From Sphingomonas sp. Leaf32 (lineage in GTDB: Bacteria > Pseudomonadota > Alphaproteobacteria > Sphingomonadales > Sphingomonadaceae): a stretch of 64,000 nt of DNA. The stretch covers positions 1 to 64,000 of the forward strand of contig NZ_LMLA01000005.1 in assembly GCF_001421765.1 (NCBI RefSeq), written 5' to 3'. The notes below the pieces were generated by a model that had not been told where the DNA came from, made no database searches, and saw only the letters and a program-made list of their open reading frames with translations. Shown in pieces: positions 36,447-43,860 of this stretch. Every line of letters starts with the position of its first letter. Position 1 is the first letter of the stretch. The translations under genes and the position numbers were made by a program.

Positions 36447-37358
36447 TCAGCGCAGCCGGCGGCGGGTTGCCGCGGTTGCACCGAACCCTGCCGCCGCCGC
36501 ACCGACCAGCAGCGCGAGGACGAGGACGAACGAGGTCCCGGCAGCGGCCCCAGCGGCCGTGTCGGTCGCCGACTTCGCGGTGGCGACGGCGTCGTTCCTG
36601 GTCTGGACGAACTGCTGCTTGGCGCGCGTCACCTGGGCCTGCGCCTCTGCACGGCTGATCTTGCGCTGCGCGGCGACCACGTCGACGATGCGGCTTTCGG
36701 CCTGCTGGCCCTCGGCACCGCCACGGGCGAGCGCGGGCAGCTGCTTCGCGATCTCCGCCTGCGCCTGTTCCGGGGTCATCTGCGCCGGATCGTTGGGCGC
36801 GTCCGACAGATACGCGGCGGCTTCGCTGCGCACGTCGCGCGCGGCGTCCTGCACGTCGCCCGCATCGACACCGGCGGCCGAGGCGGCGGCAGGCGCGACC
36901 GAAGCGGCTGCACCGACCGCGCTGCCGGCCGTGCCGGCGACCGCGCCGACCGTGCGGAACGCACCGCCGATGATACCGCCGACCGCCGAAGTCAGCAGGT
37001 ACAATGTCAGGATCAGCGTGACGCCCCACACGACCAGACCGTGGACCAGCGCGTCGAAGCGTTCGTGCACGCCGGCAACCCGCGCGGCGGCATAGCCACC
37101 CGCGCCCAGCGCGACGATGGTGGTGACGAGCCAGTAGATGCCCGCGCCGATGCCGAATCCGGCCGCACCGGGCGTGGTCCCTTCGACCGGATCGACCATC
37201 GTCAGGCCGATCCCTGCGCCGAGGATGCCGAGCACCAGCTGCACCGCGACCGCGATGACGACGCCGGCAAACACCGACCCCCAGGACAGCCGCGTCGCGG
37301 TCTTGCCCACGCGCGTCTCGTCGATCGGCGCGAAGCCGTTTGAACCGTTGGTAACCAT
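36447..37358 (-). CDS. Multi-pass membrane protein, PhnA-like in some annotations
   Basis: The 303-residue protein has at least four membrane segments: about residues 26-52 (WGSVFAGVVIAVAVQLVLGI), two in the first half (IYWLVTTIVALGAGGYAAAR and VHGLVVWGVTLILTLYLLTS), and one at the C-terminus (GTSFVLVLALLVGAAAAGFG). Between them lies a soluble helical, Ala/Gln-rich region of roughly 110 residues with coiled-coil character. The start follows CAGGAG. Similar proteins in sphingomonads are sometimes labelled PhnA-like, without evidence for phosphonate metabolism. Function unknown; the setting suggests envelope stress. Confidence 0.65.
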   Translation of the reverse strand: MVTNGSNGFAPIDETRVGKTATRLSWGSVFAGVVIAVAVQLVLGILGAGIGLTMVDPVEGTTPGAAGFGIGAGIYWLVTTIVALGAGGYAAARVAGVHERFDALVHGLVVWGVTLILTLYLLTSAVGGIIGGAFRTVGAVAGTAGSAVGAAASVAPAAASAAGVDAGDVQDAARDVRSEAAAYLSDAPNDPAQMTPEQAQAEIAKQLPALARGGAEGQQAESRIVDVVAAQRKISRAEAQAQVTRAKQQFVQTRNDAVATAKSATDTAAGAAAGTSFVLVLALLVGAAAAGFGATAATRRRLR

Positions 37359-37428
37359 GGTGTCTCCTGTTGAAATAAAAGGTTGGGGGCGCCGGGAGTT
37401 TGTTGTCGCAGGCGGTGCGAACAGACCC

Positions 37429-37617
37429 TCAGCGCGCGCCCTGCCCATCCTCTGCTGCGTCCGGCTTCGTGGTGTCCGGCGCTTGTTTCCGTTCGGCCCC
37501 GTCGCGGCAGGCATCGTCGTCGCCGATCAGCGTACCGATCGCCTCCAGCACCGATGCCTTCGCCTTCGCGGTGGCCTTGGCTTGTTCCTCGGCGGAACGG
37601 TCCTTGTCCCGTGTCAT
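37429..37617 (-). CDS. Small charged hypothetical protein
   Basis: This 62-residue soluble protein is rich in Ala, Lys, Asp and Glu (EEQAKATAKAKASVLEAIGT, then DDDACRDGAERKQAPD). I do not recognise the family. It is accepted as a gene because its ATG overlaps the stop of the PAS-LuxR gene upstream as ATGA and because the acidic/basic helix followed by a disordered tail is unlike chance GC-rich translation. It may assist or modulate the regulator. Confidence 0.55.
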   Translation of the reverse strand: MTRDKDRSAEEQAKATAKAKASVLEAIGTLIGDDDACRDGAERKQAPDTTKPDAAEDGQGAR

Positions 37618-39131
37618 GGTGCGGCCTCCTGTTCGGTCGGCCGGTCGATCATGTCGCCGTCGAAACCGCGCGCCCGTGCCCAGGCGACGGCGGCGATGCG
37701 GCGATTGACGCCGATCTTGGCATAGATGCGCGCGACATGGTTGCGCACGGTGTTGCTCGCGACGTCCAGCGTGCGCGCGATCGTCTTGTCGTCGCACCCG
37801 CGACAGATCAGCGCCAGCACCTCGCGTTCGCGCGGGGTCAGGTCGTCGAGGCCGGGGCCGTCATTGGCGGCCTGCGGCGTGCGCAGCCGGGCCAGCTTTT
37901 CCATGATCGACCGGCTGAACCAGCTGGTGTCCTTCATCACCGCCTCGATCGCCTCGACCAGTTCCAGCTCGGTCGCCTTGCGCTGGGTGATGTCCTGAAA
38001 CGCCCAGAGGACACAGGCATCCTTGCCCAGGCGGATCGCCTCGGTCGAGATCAGGCAATCGATGATCGCGCCGTCGCGGGCGTGAATCCGCGCCTCGTGC
38101 CCGCGCAGGTCGTGACCGCCGTCGATCGCCTCCTCGATCGCATGGCGGATTTCGCCGCTCTCCCACAACTCGACCTCGCCCAGCGGACGGCCGATAATGT
38201 CATCGGCGGCATAGCCGGTCATCGCGGTGAAGCTGGCATTCACCTCGCACAGCAGATGCCCGTCGCGTGCGCCGATCGCCATCGGCACCGGCGCCAGCTG
38301 GAACATCCGGGTGAAGCGTTCCTCGCTGTGACGCAGCGCCGCCTGTGCCGTGCGCCGCGGTTCGAGGTCGGCGAAGGTGAACAACATGCACGGCTGATCG
38401 CCCATGTCGATCGGCTGTCCCGCGACGATGACCAGCTTCGTCGCGCCGCCGGGCAGTTCCAGCTCGGCCTCCATCTGCGGAATGGTGCGCCCTTCGCCCA
38501 GACGCTCCTTGGCGAGATCGCGCTGTTCCCCGCCGCGCAGCACGTCGATGTCGTACACCGTCTTCGACAACACCTGATCTCGGTCGAACCCGGTCATGTC
38601 GAGGAATCCCTGATTGACCTTCACGAAGCGCAGGTCGCGCAGGCGACAGATGACGGCGGGCGCGGGGTTGGCGTTGAACGACTGTTCGAACCGGTCCTCC
38701 GCCTCGTATCGCGCCGACACGTCCTGCAGGATCAGCACCAGGCAGGCCGGTTCGCCGTCATCGCTGTCGTTCAGGACCAGGCTGCGCACCTGATGCACCC
38801 AGCGCGGTTCCTCCTCGCCCGCGACGATCACCTCGACCACCACTTCGGAAAAGGAATCGCCCGACACCACCCGCTCGAGCGGATAGTCGTCCGCTTCGAG
38901 CCGGTGGTTGTTGCGATAGCGCAGTTGGAAGCGCGAGCGATATTCGTGCACCGTCGCACCGAGGTCGGCGATGTCGCCGACCCCGTGCATCGCCAGCGCG
39001 GCGTCGTTCGCCCAGAGCAGGCTCTGATCGGGATCGATCAGGATCACGCCCTCGTCCAGCCCCGCGACGATCTGGCGCAGGTGGCGCAGATCGGCGGTTT
39101 CGCGCAGGGTCCTGAACGCAGCCTGGTCCAT
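37614..39131 (-). CDS. Triple-PAS LuxR-type regulator
   Basis: The 505-residue cytoplasmic protein contains three PAS-like domains (start near residues 15, 160 and 285; for example EGVILIDPDQSLLWANDAAL, PAPAVICRLRDLRFVKVNQG and PVPMAIGARDGHLLCEVNAS) and a C-terminal LuxR helix-turn-helix (DLTPREREVLALICRGCDDK, DVASNTVRNHVARIYAKIGV). No transmembrane segment or kinase domain is seen, so it probably senses a ligand, redox state or partner and acts directly on DNA. It sits between a CsbD gene and a small coupled hypothetical gene, suggesting it regulates this stress-related group. Confidence 0.85.
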   Translation of the reverse strand: MDQAAFRTLRETADLRHLRQIVAGLDEGVILIDPDQSLLWANDAALAMHGVGDIADLGATVHEYRSRFQLRYRNNHRLEADDYPLERVVSGDSFSEVVVEVIVAGEEEPRWVHQVRSLVLNDSDDGEPACLVLILQDVSARYEAEDRFEQSFNANPAPAVICRLRDLRFVKVNQGFLDMTGFDRDQVLSKTVYDIDVLRGGEQRDLAKERLGEGRTIPQMEAELELPGGATKLVIVAGQPIDMGDQPCMLFTFADLEPRRTAQAALRHSEERFTRMFQLAPVPMAIGARDGHLLCEVNASFTAMTGYAADDIIGRPLGEVELWESGEIRHAIEEAIDGGHDLRGHEARIHARDGAIIDCLISTEAIRLGKDACVLWAFQDITQRKATELELVEAIEAVMKDTSWFSRSIMEKLARLRTPQAANDGPGLDDLTPREREVLALICRGCDDKTIARTLDVASNTVRNHVARIYAKIGVNRRIAAVAWARARGFDGDMIDRPTEQEAAP

Positions 39132-39138
39132 CGTCGGC

Positions 39139-39504
39139 TCAGCCGCGACGCCCGTGCAGCAGCCAGGCGAGACCATAGCCGATGATCGCGGCACCGGCGG
39201 CCCACAGCAGCGGGCTGTCCTCGACGGTACGCGCGGCGCTCTGGCCACCCTGCTGCGCGCGGTCGGCGACCTGACGGCCGGCGCTCTTGAGCTTGTCGCG
39301 GGCTTCGCCGGCCAGCGCGGGGGCGCTGTCGATCGCATCCTCGATGATCGCGCGGACGCGGCCATAGCTGTTCTGCGCGCCGCCCGCGACCTGATCGACC
39401 ACGCCGTCGACCTTCAGGTTCCGGCTGTCGACGACATCGCCGACGGTCTTTTCGACCTTGCCGGTAGCGTAGCGGACCGAACCTTCGAATTCATCCTTGT
39501 TCAT
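39139..39504 (-). CDS. CsbD-family stress protein with membrane tail
   Basis: The 121-residue protein starts with the CsbD motif (NKDEFEGSVRYATGKVEKTV, GDVVDSRNLKVDGVVDQVAG) and ends in a membrane segment (LLWAAGAAIIGYGLAWLLHG), as in the DUF883/CsbD fusions common in proteobacteria. CsbD proteins accumulate in general stress responses; the tail would fix it to the inner membrane. A GGAAAAAG ribosome site precedes it. It is seven bases upstream of the PAS-LuxR start, so the two are probably cotranscribed. Confidence 0.85.
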   Translation of the reverse strand: MNKDEFEGSVRYATGKVEKTVGDVVDSRNLKVDGVVDQVAGGAQNSYGRVRAIIEDAIDSAPALAGEARDKLKSAGRQVADRAQQGGQSAARTVEDSPLLWAAGAAIIGYGLAWLLHGRRG

Positions 39505-39534
39505 GGCTTTTTCCTTGTGATGGGGTTGGCGGGA

Positions 39535-39855
39535 TCAGGGCAGGATGTTGCAGCCCGCCGCCGCCTTGCCGACGGCAAGCGCGATGGCCGGGTCCTTCAA
39601 CTCGCTGGCGACGCGCAGCAGGTCGCCGACCGTCAAGACGCCGGGATTGGTGTCGCCCTTGCGGTACGCGGCGGCGGCACGACCGAGCTGTTGCAGCTGG
39701 CCGAGCGACAGGTCGCCTTGCAGACGGGTGCCGACGCAATCGGCGCGCGCGGTATCCAGCCCATAGCGCTGAAGCGAGGTCGAGATGCGCGTCGCGGGCG
39801 CGGCGCAGGCACCCAGTGCCAGCGTAACGAGCAGGGGTATCGCGACTGCCTTCAT
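39535..39855 (-). CDS. Putative lipoprotein
   Basis: This 106-residue protein has a lipoprotein signal (AVAIPLLVTLALGACAAP) with the acylated Cys17, and a mature part containing two further Cys residues (ARADCVGTRL and AAAGCNILP) that may form a disulfide. The pattern LSLGQLQQLGRAAAAYRKGD is shared with uncharacterised sphingomonad proteins. The start at 39855 follows GGGAGAC. An EcfG-like promoter pattern lies upstream. Function unknown. Confidence 0.7.
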   Translation of the reverse strand: MKAVAIPLLVTLALGACAAPATRISTSLQRYGLDTARADCVGTRLQGDLSLGQLQQLGRAAAAYRKGDTNPGVLTVGDLLRVASELKDPAIALAVGKAAAGCNILP

Positions 39856-39906
39856 GGACCGGTCTCCCACGACACGGCCGCACAGCGCGGCCGGTCAGGG
39901 CGCATC

Positions 39907-39931
39907 AACCGACCGGGTGGAACAGTGTTCC
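39907..39931 (-). promoter_or_regulatory. Possible EcfG-type promoter
   Basis: On the minus strand GGAAC is followed after 16 bases by GGTT, close to the GGAAC-N16/17-CGTT pattern of alphaproteobacterial general-stress promoters. It lies 52 bases before the lipoprotein start and in front of the lipoprotein-CsbD-regulator group. One -10 position deviates, and short motifs occur by chance. Confidence 0.35.
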
Positions 39932-39951
39932 TGGTATCTTTGCGGGAAAGC

Positions 39952-40146
39952 CTAGTCCGGAAGTACCATCGCGATCAGCGCCGCCTGTTCGCCGTACAGC
40001 CGCGCCATGCGCAAATGTATCGACCGTATTTCTATTTCGGCGCTATTTTCAGCGCGTTGCCGATGTACTTCCGCCCGAGCGAGCAGATAGGCGCGTTCCT
40101 CGGTCGCGGAGAGATGCGGGGCGGCGGGGTGTTCGATCCGTGGCAT
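39952..40146 (-). CDS. Small hypothetical protein
   Basis: The 64-residue product (PRIEHPAAPHLSATEERAYL, ARAEVHRQRAENSAEIEIRS) is helical and charged, without a signal or membrane segment. A pattern of RAEVHRQ...A...H.RLARLY type is seen in small sphingomonad proteins that I cannot name. It lacks a strong ribosome site. It is kept with modest confidence because its base composition at third positions is less biased than expected for a shadow frame and no other gene occupies the segment. Confidence 0.45.
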   Translation of the reverse strand: MPRIEHPAAPHLSATEERAYLLARAEVHRQRAENSAEIEIRSIHLRMARLYGEQAALIAMVLPD

Positions 40147-40329
40147 GAAGCGATGCTATCGGTACGCTGCCGTATCGGCCATCGTGCAGAACTACCTGTC
40201 GGCTTGGTGGTTCGGCACCTGTTGGGCGACGGAGGAATGGGCACCCTGCGCAAACTCGCCAGGGCGAGGTCCGCGATAGCACCACCGGCAGGACAGCGGA
40301 CAGGCGCAGGTTGCGCTAACATCGCTTTA

Positions 40330-40344
40330 ATAACCTTTAGTTAT
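40330..40344. promoter_or_regulatory. AT-rich inverted repeat before chemoreceptor
   Basis: ATAAC-CTTTA-GTTAT is a 5-bp inverted repeat 27 bases before the chemoreceptor start, in an AT-rich patch likely to be the promoter. No regulator can be assigned. Confidence 0.3.
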
Positions 40345-40370
40345 ACTGCGTCGTCATGGAGATCGGAGAC

Positions 40371-41708
40371 ATGACAATGTCGGAAGGCACGAGCCTGAAC
40401 GAGAGCGATGTCTCCGAGAAATGTGGGTTGTTCGGGTTTACGGATGTGGATGCGCAACTTGGCTGCGCGATCTGGGCCATTCTGAAGCCCCATGCCGCCG
40501 ACATCGCCACGGCGGAGATCGCGGGATGGTACCGCCTGCTGCCCGCCCAGGTCGCGGGCGGGCGCGCCGGCGATGCCGCCGACCTGCTGGCCGCGATCGA
40601 GGCGCAGCTATGCGATCCGGCGGGCGGGGCGTGGCTGCCGCACACCGCGCGGTGGGTCGCGGCGGGCTTTGCCGCCGGCGTCCCGCTTAGCGCCATCCTG
40701 GCGCTCGGCAGCACGACGATCGCGCAGTGCGTCGAGACGATGACCGAACAGTATAACTGCCCCAAGGCCGAGCGCACCGCGATCAACCGCCTGTTCCTGC
40801 GGTTGCAGGCGATGGAGGGCGATGTCCTCGCCACGCTGTACAACGCGCACCGGGATGCGGCGCTGCAACAGCAGCGGATGACGACCGCCGACGCCTTTCG
40901 CACCGGGATCGCGGCACTGGTCGCCGAAAGCCTCGACGAAGGCGATTCGCTGCACGAACAGACCGCGCGGACCGCGAGCGCGACGCGCGGGATGCTGGAC
41001 ATGACCAGCGCCGTCGCCCTGTCCGCCGACCAGTCCGCGACCGCGATGCGCGACGCCGCCGGCACCGCCGCCGGGCTGATCCAGGCGATCCAGACCGCGC
41101 GGGAGGAAGTGGAGGACGCCGCCGACATCGCCGCCCGCGCGCGGGCGCAGGCGGCGCAGGCGGTCGAGGTGTCCATCTCGCTCAGCGACCATGCCCGCGC
41201 GATCGAATCCATCCTGGGCCTGATCCGCGACATCGCCGGCCAGACCAACCTGCTGGCGCTGAACGCGACGATCGAGGCGGCGCGCGCGGGCAATGCCGGG
41301 CACGGATTCGCGGTAGTGGCGCAGGAGGTGAAGTCGCTGGCGCGGCAGACGGCAAACGCAACCGACGACATCGCGGCCAAGATCGCCGCCATCCAGTCGT
41401 CGACCCGCGCGACGGTCGAGATGAACGCCGACATCAAGGCGACGGTGATCGCGGTGGAAGGCAGCGCCGGGCGAATCCGTCGCGCGATGGAGGTGCAGGC
41501 ACAGACCGTGACGATGATTACGGCGGCGGTCGACGAAACCGCGCTGGCCGCACGGATGATGTCGAACACCATCGCCGCGATCCACGCCGACACCGAAACC
41601 GTCGCCGCGCAGATATGCGAGGTCGGGCAGGGTTTCGACCGGCTCGACGGACGATTGCATCTGCTGCAGGACAGCGCCGACGGATTCTCGCGCCGCGTCG
41701 CCGGCTGA
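40371..41708 (+). CDS. Soluble methyl-accepting chemotaxis protein
   Basis: The 445-residue protein has no membrane segment. The C-terminal half is a signalling domain with the conserved hairpin tip ([48 protein letters not shown]). The N-terminal 170 residues are helical ([40 protein letters not shown]) and resemble the sensor-globin region of globin-coupled receptors, with a His in a plausible proximal position, but the match is weak. The ATG at 40371 is chosen because GGAG lies nine bases upstream; 40356 and 40377 are alternatives. No che genes are nearby. Confidence 0.85.
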   Translation: MTMSEGTSLNESDVSEKCGLFGFTDVDAQLGCAIWAILKPHAADIATAEIAGWYRLLPAQVAGGRAGDAADLLAAIEAQLCDPAGGAWLPHTARWVAAGFAAGVPLSAILALGSTTIAQCVETMTEQYNCPKAERTAINRLFLRLQAMEGDVLATLYNAHRDAALQQQRMTTADAFRTGIAALVAESLDEGDSLHEQTARTASATRGMLDMTSAVALSADQSATAMRDAAGTAAGLIQAIQTAREEVEDAADIAARARAQAAQAVEVSISLSDHARAIESILGLIRDIAGQTNLLALNATIEAARAGNAGHGFAVVAQEVKSLARQTANATDDIAAKIAAIQSSTRATVEMNADIKATVIAVEGSAGRIRRAMEVQAQTVTMITAAVDETALAARMMSNTIAAIHADTETVAAQICEVGQGFDRLDGRLHLLQDSADGFSRRVAG

Positions 41709-41890
41709 CCGAAGGCGCGCGCGGGGGACCCTATCGTCGCGGCAGGGCAAGTGATTCCCCGACCAACGCGGCCTGCGTTCGATCGTCACGGCGCGCTAAA
41801 GGGCTTGCCGCACCGGTCGGGCGAGACGGGGCGATATGATCCGGTCACGCACATAATATGTGATCCAGGGCGGATCGACCTTCGCCGGCC

Positions 41891-41989
41891 TGTCGTGTTC
41901 CGGGGTCCACCTCGCCCCTCACATTGTCGCAGGAAGCGCTGGCTGCACCGATGGCCGCACCGTGGACCCCGGAACAAGACCGGGGTGAC
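41891..41989. repeat. Dispersed inverted-end element, type 1 (copy C, degenerate left end)
   Basis: The left end is reduced to TGTCGTGTTCCGGGGTCCAC and the right end is intact in sense (CGTGGACCCCGGAACAAGAC then CGGGGTGAC). It lies in the 585-bp gap between the chemoreceptor and porin genes. The rest of that gap contains a weakly AT-rich stretch around 42100-42190 that may hold the porin promoter; no other gene was seen. Confidence 0.7.
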
Positions 41990-42293
41990 GAAGGGATTGT
42001 ACCCCCGCTCAGCGAGCACCCTCGGATTAGGTAATGTTGATCGGTCCCGACATCATCGTGTCGATGCGTACGGGTTGTGAACGGATTGTTGCCCAATGTT
42101 TCCGTTAGCGCGAATTTAACCATCGTACCCCTATGACAAAAGCTCCTGAAAACCGGGGGGCTTGAAGGCGTCGTAGATTATTCGTGGCAGGTTTCGGCAG
42201 GGTCGGCTTACTCAACGACTCGCCGATGCAGCAAACCTGCGCGTCCGATTAAGATCGATGGCACTGGGCGCCCTATCTCTATGGGCTCGATCT

Positions 42294-43799
42294 ATGAAAC
42301 GCGTCTTCTGCGTGGGCACCTCGTTGTCCGCGCTCCTGCTCTCCGCGCCGGCATTTGCGCAGGCCAGCCCTGCCGACCAGGCGGAAATCCTTTCGCTGCT
42401 GCGGGCGCAGGCAGGTGAAATCGCCATGCTGCGTGCCCGGCTCGAAGCACTCGAAGGCAGGGCGCCCGCGACCACCGTCGCACCGGTCGCGGCGGCCGCC
42501 GTGCCGGCGCCGCGCCAGCAGCCGTCCACCACGGCGTCGACGATCGGCAACGACAGCGAGACGGTGTCCTTCGCCCCGCAGATCATTCCGGCCAGCCCGG
42601 CCGAACAGACCGTGACGCAGGCGCGCGCCGCCGCCATGAACCCGTCGGGCGTGACGACCGAGTGGCGCGGCGGTTTGCCGATCTTCCATTCCGCCGACGG
42701 CAAATACACGTTCAAGATGCGCGGCCGGATCATCAACCATGTCAGTTCGACCTTCGGGTCCGGCTATGACGCGCGCAACATCACGACCACCGGCGCCCGC
42801 GCGCTGCGCATCGGCATCGAAGGCGCGATCGGAACGCATTTCTTCTACCAGTTCGAAAACGACTTCGCCGACAATGTGTCCGACGTCGGCACGATGTTCG
42901 TCGGGTGGCGCGACGACATCGGGGACGGCGCATCCTACGACGTGCGCTTCGGCAACATGTTCAACGATCGCAGCTTCGAAGGGTCGAGCGGATCGGACGC
43001 GCCGCCGTTCCTCGAACGCAACGTCGTCGCGACCTCCATCATTCCCCAGCGCGGCTTCTACGGTATCGCGCTGATGCCGCGGATCTTCTGGAACACCGGC
43101 CACGCGTCGATCACGCTGAGCGGGGACAATGTCGACGCCAGCCAGAGCGTGTCGGACAGCCGCACGGTCCTGGCCCGCGCGCACTGGAACCCGTTCAAGA
43201 CGGACCGTTCACTCGTCCATCTCGGGCTATGGGGCTTTGACGAAAAGCTCGCCAACGGGCCGGGGACGCTGACCCGCAACACCGTGATCGGCGGGCGCTT
43301 CAACAGCCTGTTGCGAGTGTCGACCGGCGCGTTGACCGGCGGGACCGGCACCACCGGCTATGGCGCCGAAGTCGGCGGCTATCGCGGTCCGATCTGGGTC
43401 ATGGGCGAGGCGGGCGAACGCCATGCGCGGCTGAGCGGCGGGCGGGACGATCTGGTCACGAAGGCGTGGAGCCTGTCGGGTGGCTGGTTCATCACCGGCG
43501 AGCTGCCGCCCTACAACCCGCGGCTCGGCACGTTCGCGCAGCCGCGCGTGCTGCGCCCGGTGTTCGACGGCGGTCCGGGTGCGGTCGAACTGCTGACCCG
43601 CTATGAAAATCTCGATTATTCGGGCGTGGCGACCGGGGGCCAGGGATCGGCGGTGACGGCGGGCGTGAACTGGTATCTCGACAGCATCATCCGGTTGCAG
43701 TTCAACCTGATCCACTGGAACACCGACAATCGCGCCGGGGCCTTTATCGGCAAGGACAATGGCGAAACCGTCAGCGGCGGGATCGGCGTCACCTTCTGA
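42294..43799 (+). CDS. OprP/OprO-type porin
   Basis: The 501-residue protein has a signal peptide (GTSLSALLLSAPAFAQ), a short coiled-coil stretch (ADQAEILSLLRAQAGEIAML, RARLEALEG) as seen at the N-terminus of trimeric porins, and a 16-strand type barrel (FKMRGRIINHVSSTFGSGYD, RALRIGIEGAIGTHFFYQFE) ending GGIGVTF. This matches phosphate-selective porin O/P, which in sphingomonads need not be phosphate specific. The ATG at 42294 is chosen as the start of the signal peptide. A strong hairpin follows the stop. No pho genes are next to it. Confidence 0.85.
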   Translation: MKRVFCVGTSLSALLLSAPAFAQASPADQAEILSLLRAQAGEIAMLRARLEALEGRAPATTVAPVAAAAVPAPRQQPSTTASTIGNDSETVSFAPQIIPASPAEQTVTQARAAAMNPSGVTTEWRGGLPIFHSADGKYTFKMRGRIINHVSSTFGSGYDARNITTTGARALRIGIEGAIGTHFFYQFENDFADNVSDVGTMFVGWRDDIGDGASYDVRFGNMFNDRSFEGSSGSDAPPFLERNVVATSIIPQRGFYGIALMPRIFWNTGHASITLSGDNVDASQSVSDSRTVLARAHWNPFKTDRSLVHLGLWGFDEKLANGPGTLTRNTVIGGRFNSLLRVSTGALTGGTGTTGYGAEVGGYRGPIWVMGEAGERHARLSGGRDDLVTKAWSLSGGWFITGELPPYNPRLGTFAQPRVLRPVFDGGPGAVELLTRYENLDYSGVATGGQGSAVTAGVNWYLDSIIRLQFNLIHWNTDNRAGAFIGKDNGETVSGGIGVTF

Positions 43800-43822
43800 T
43801 CGGCGGAGCGCTTGAACCCATC

Positions 43823-43850
43823 GTCACCCCGGCCGTGGGGCCGGGGTGAC
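43823..43850. terminator. Bidirectional hairpin terminator
   Basis: GTCACCCCGGCC-GTGG-GGCCGGGGTGAC forms a perfect 12-bp stem with a four-base loop between the convergent porin and beta-oxidation genes. It is also a minimal relative of the type 1 repeat ends. No T-run follows, but the stem is strong. Confidence 0.7.
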
Positions 43851-43860
43851 GTTCGCGCCG

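Noticed and set aside
36447..37358. Phosphonate-related (PhnA) function for the multi-pass membrane protein
   Set aside because: PhnA proper is a small soluble zinc-ribbon protein; no such motif is present and no phn genes are near.
40337..41593. A 418-codon minus-strand frame opposite the chemoreceptor, Ser/Ala-rich
   Set aside because: The plus strand contains the conserved chemoreceptor hairpin; the antisense product has no motifs.
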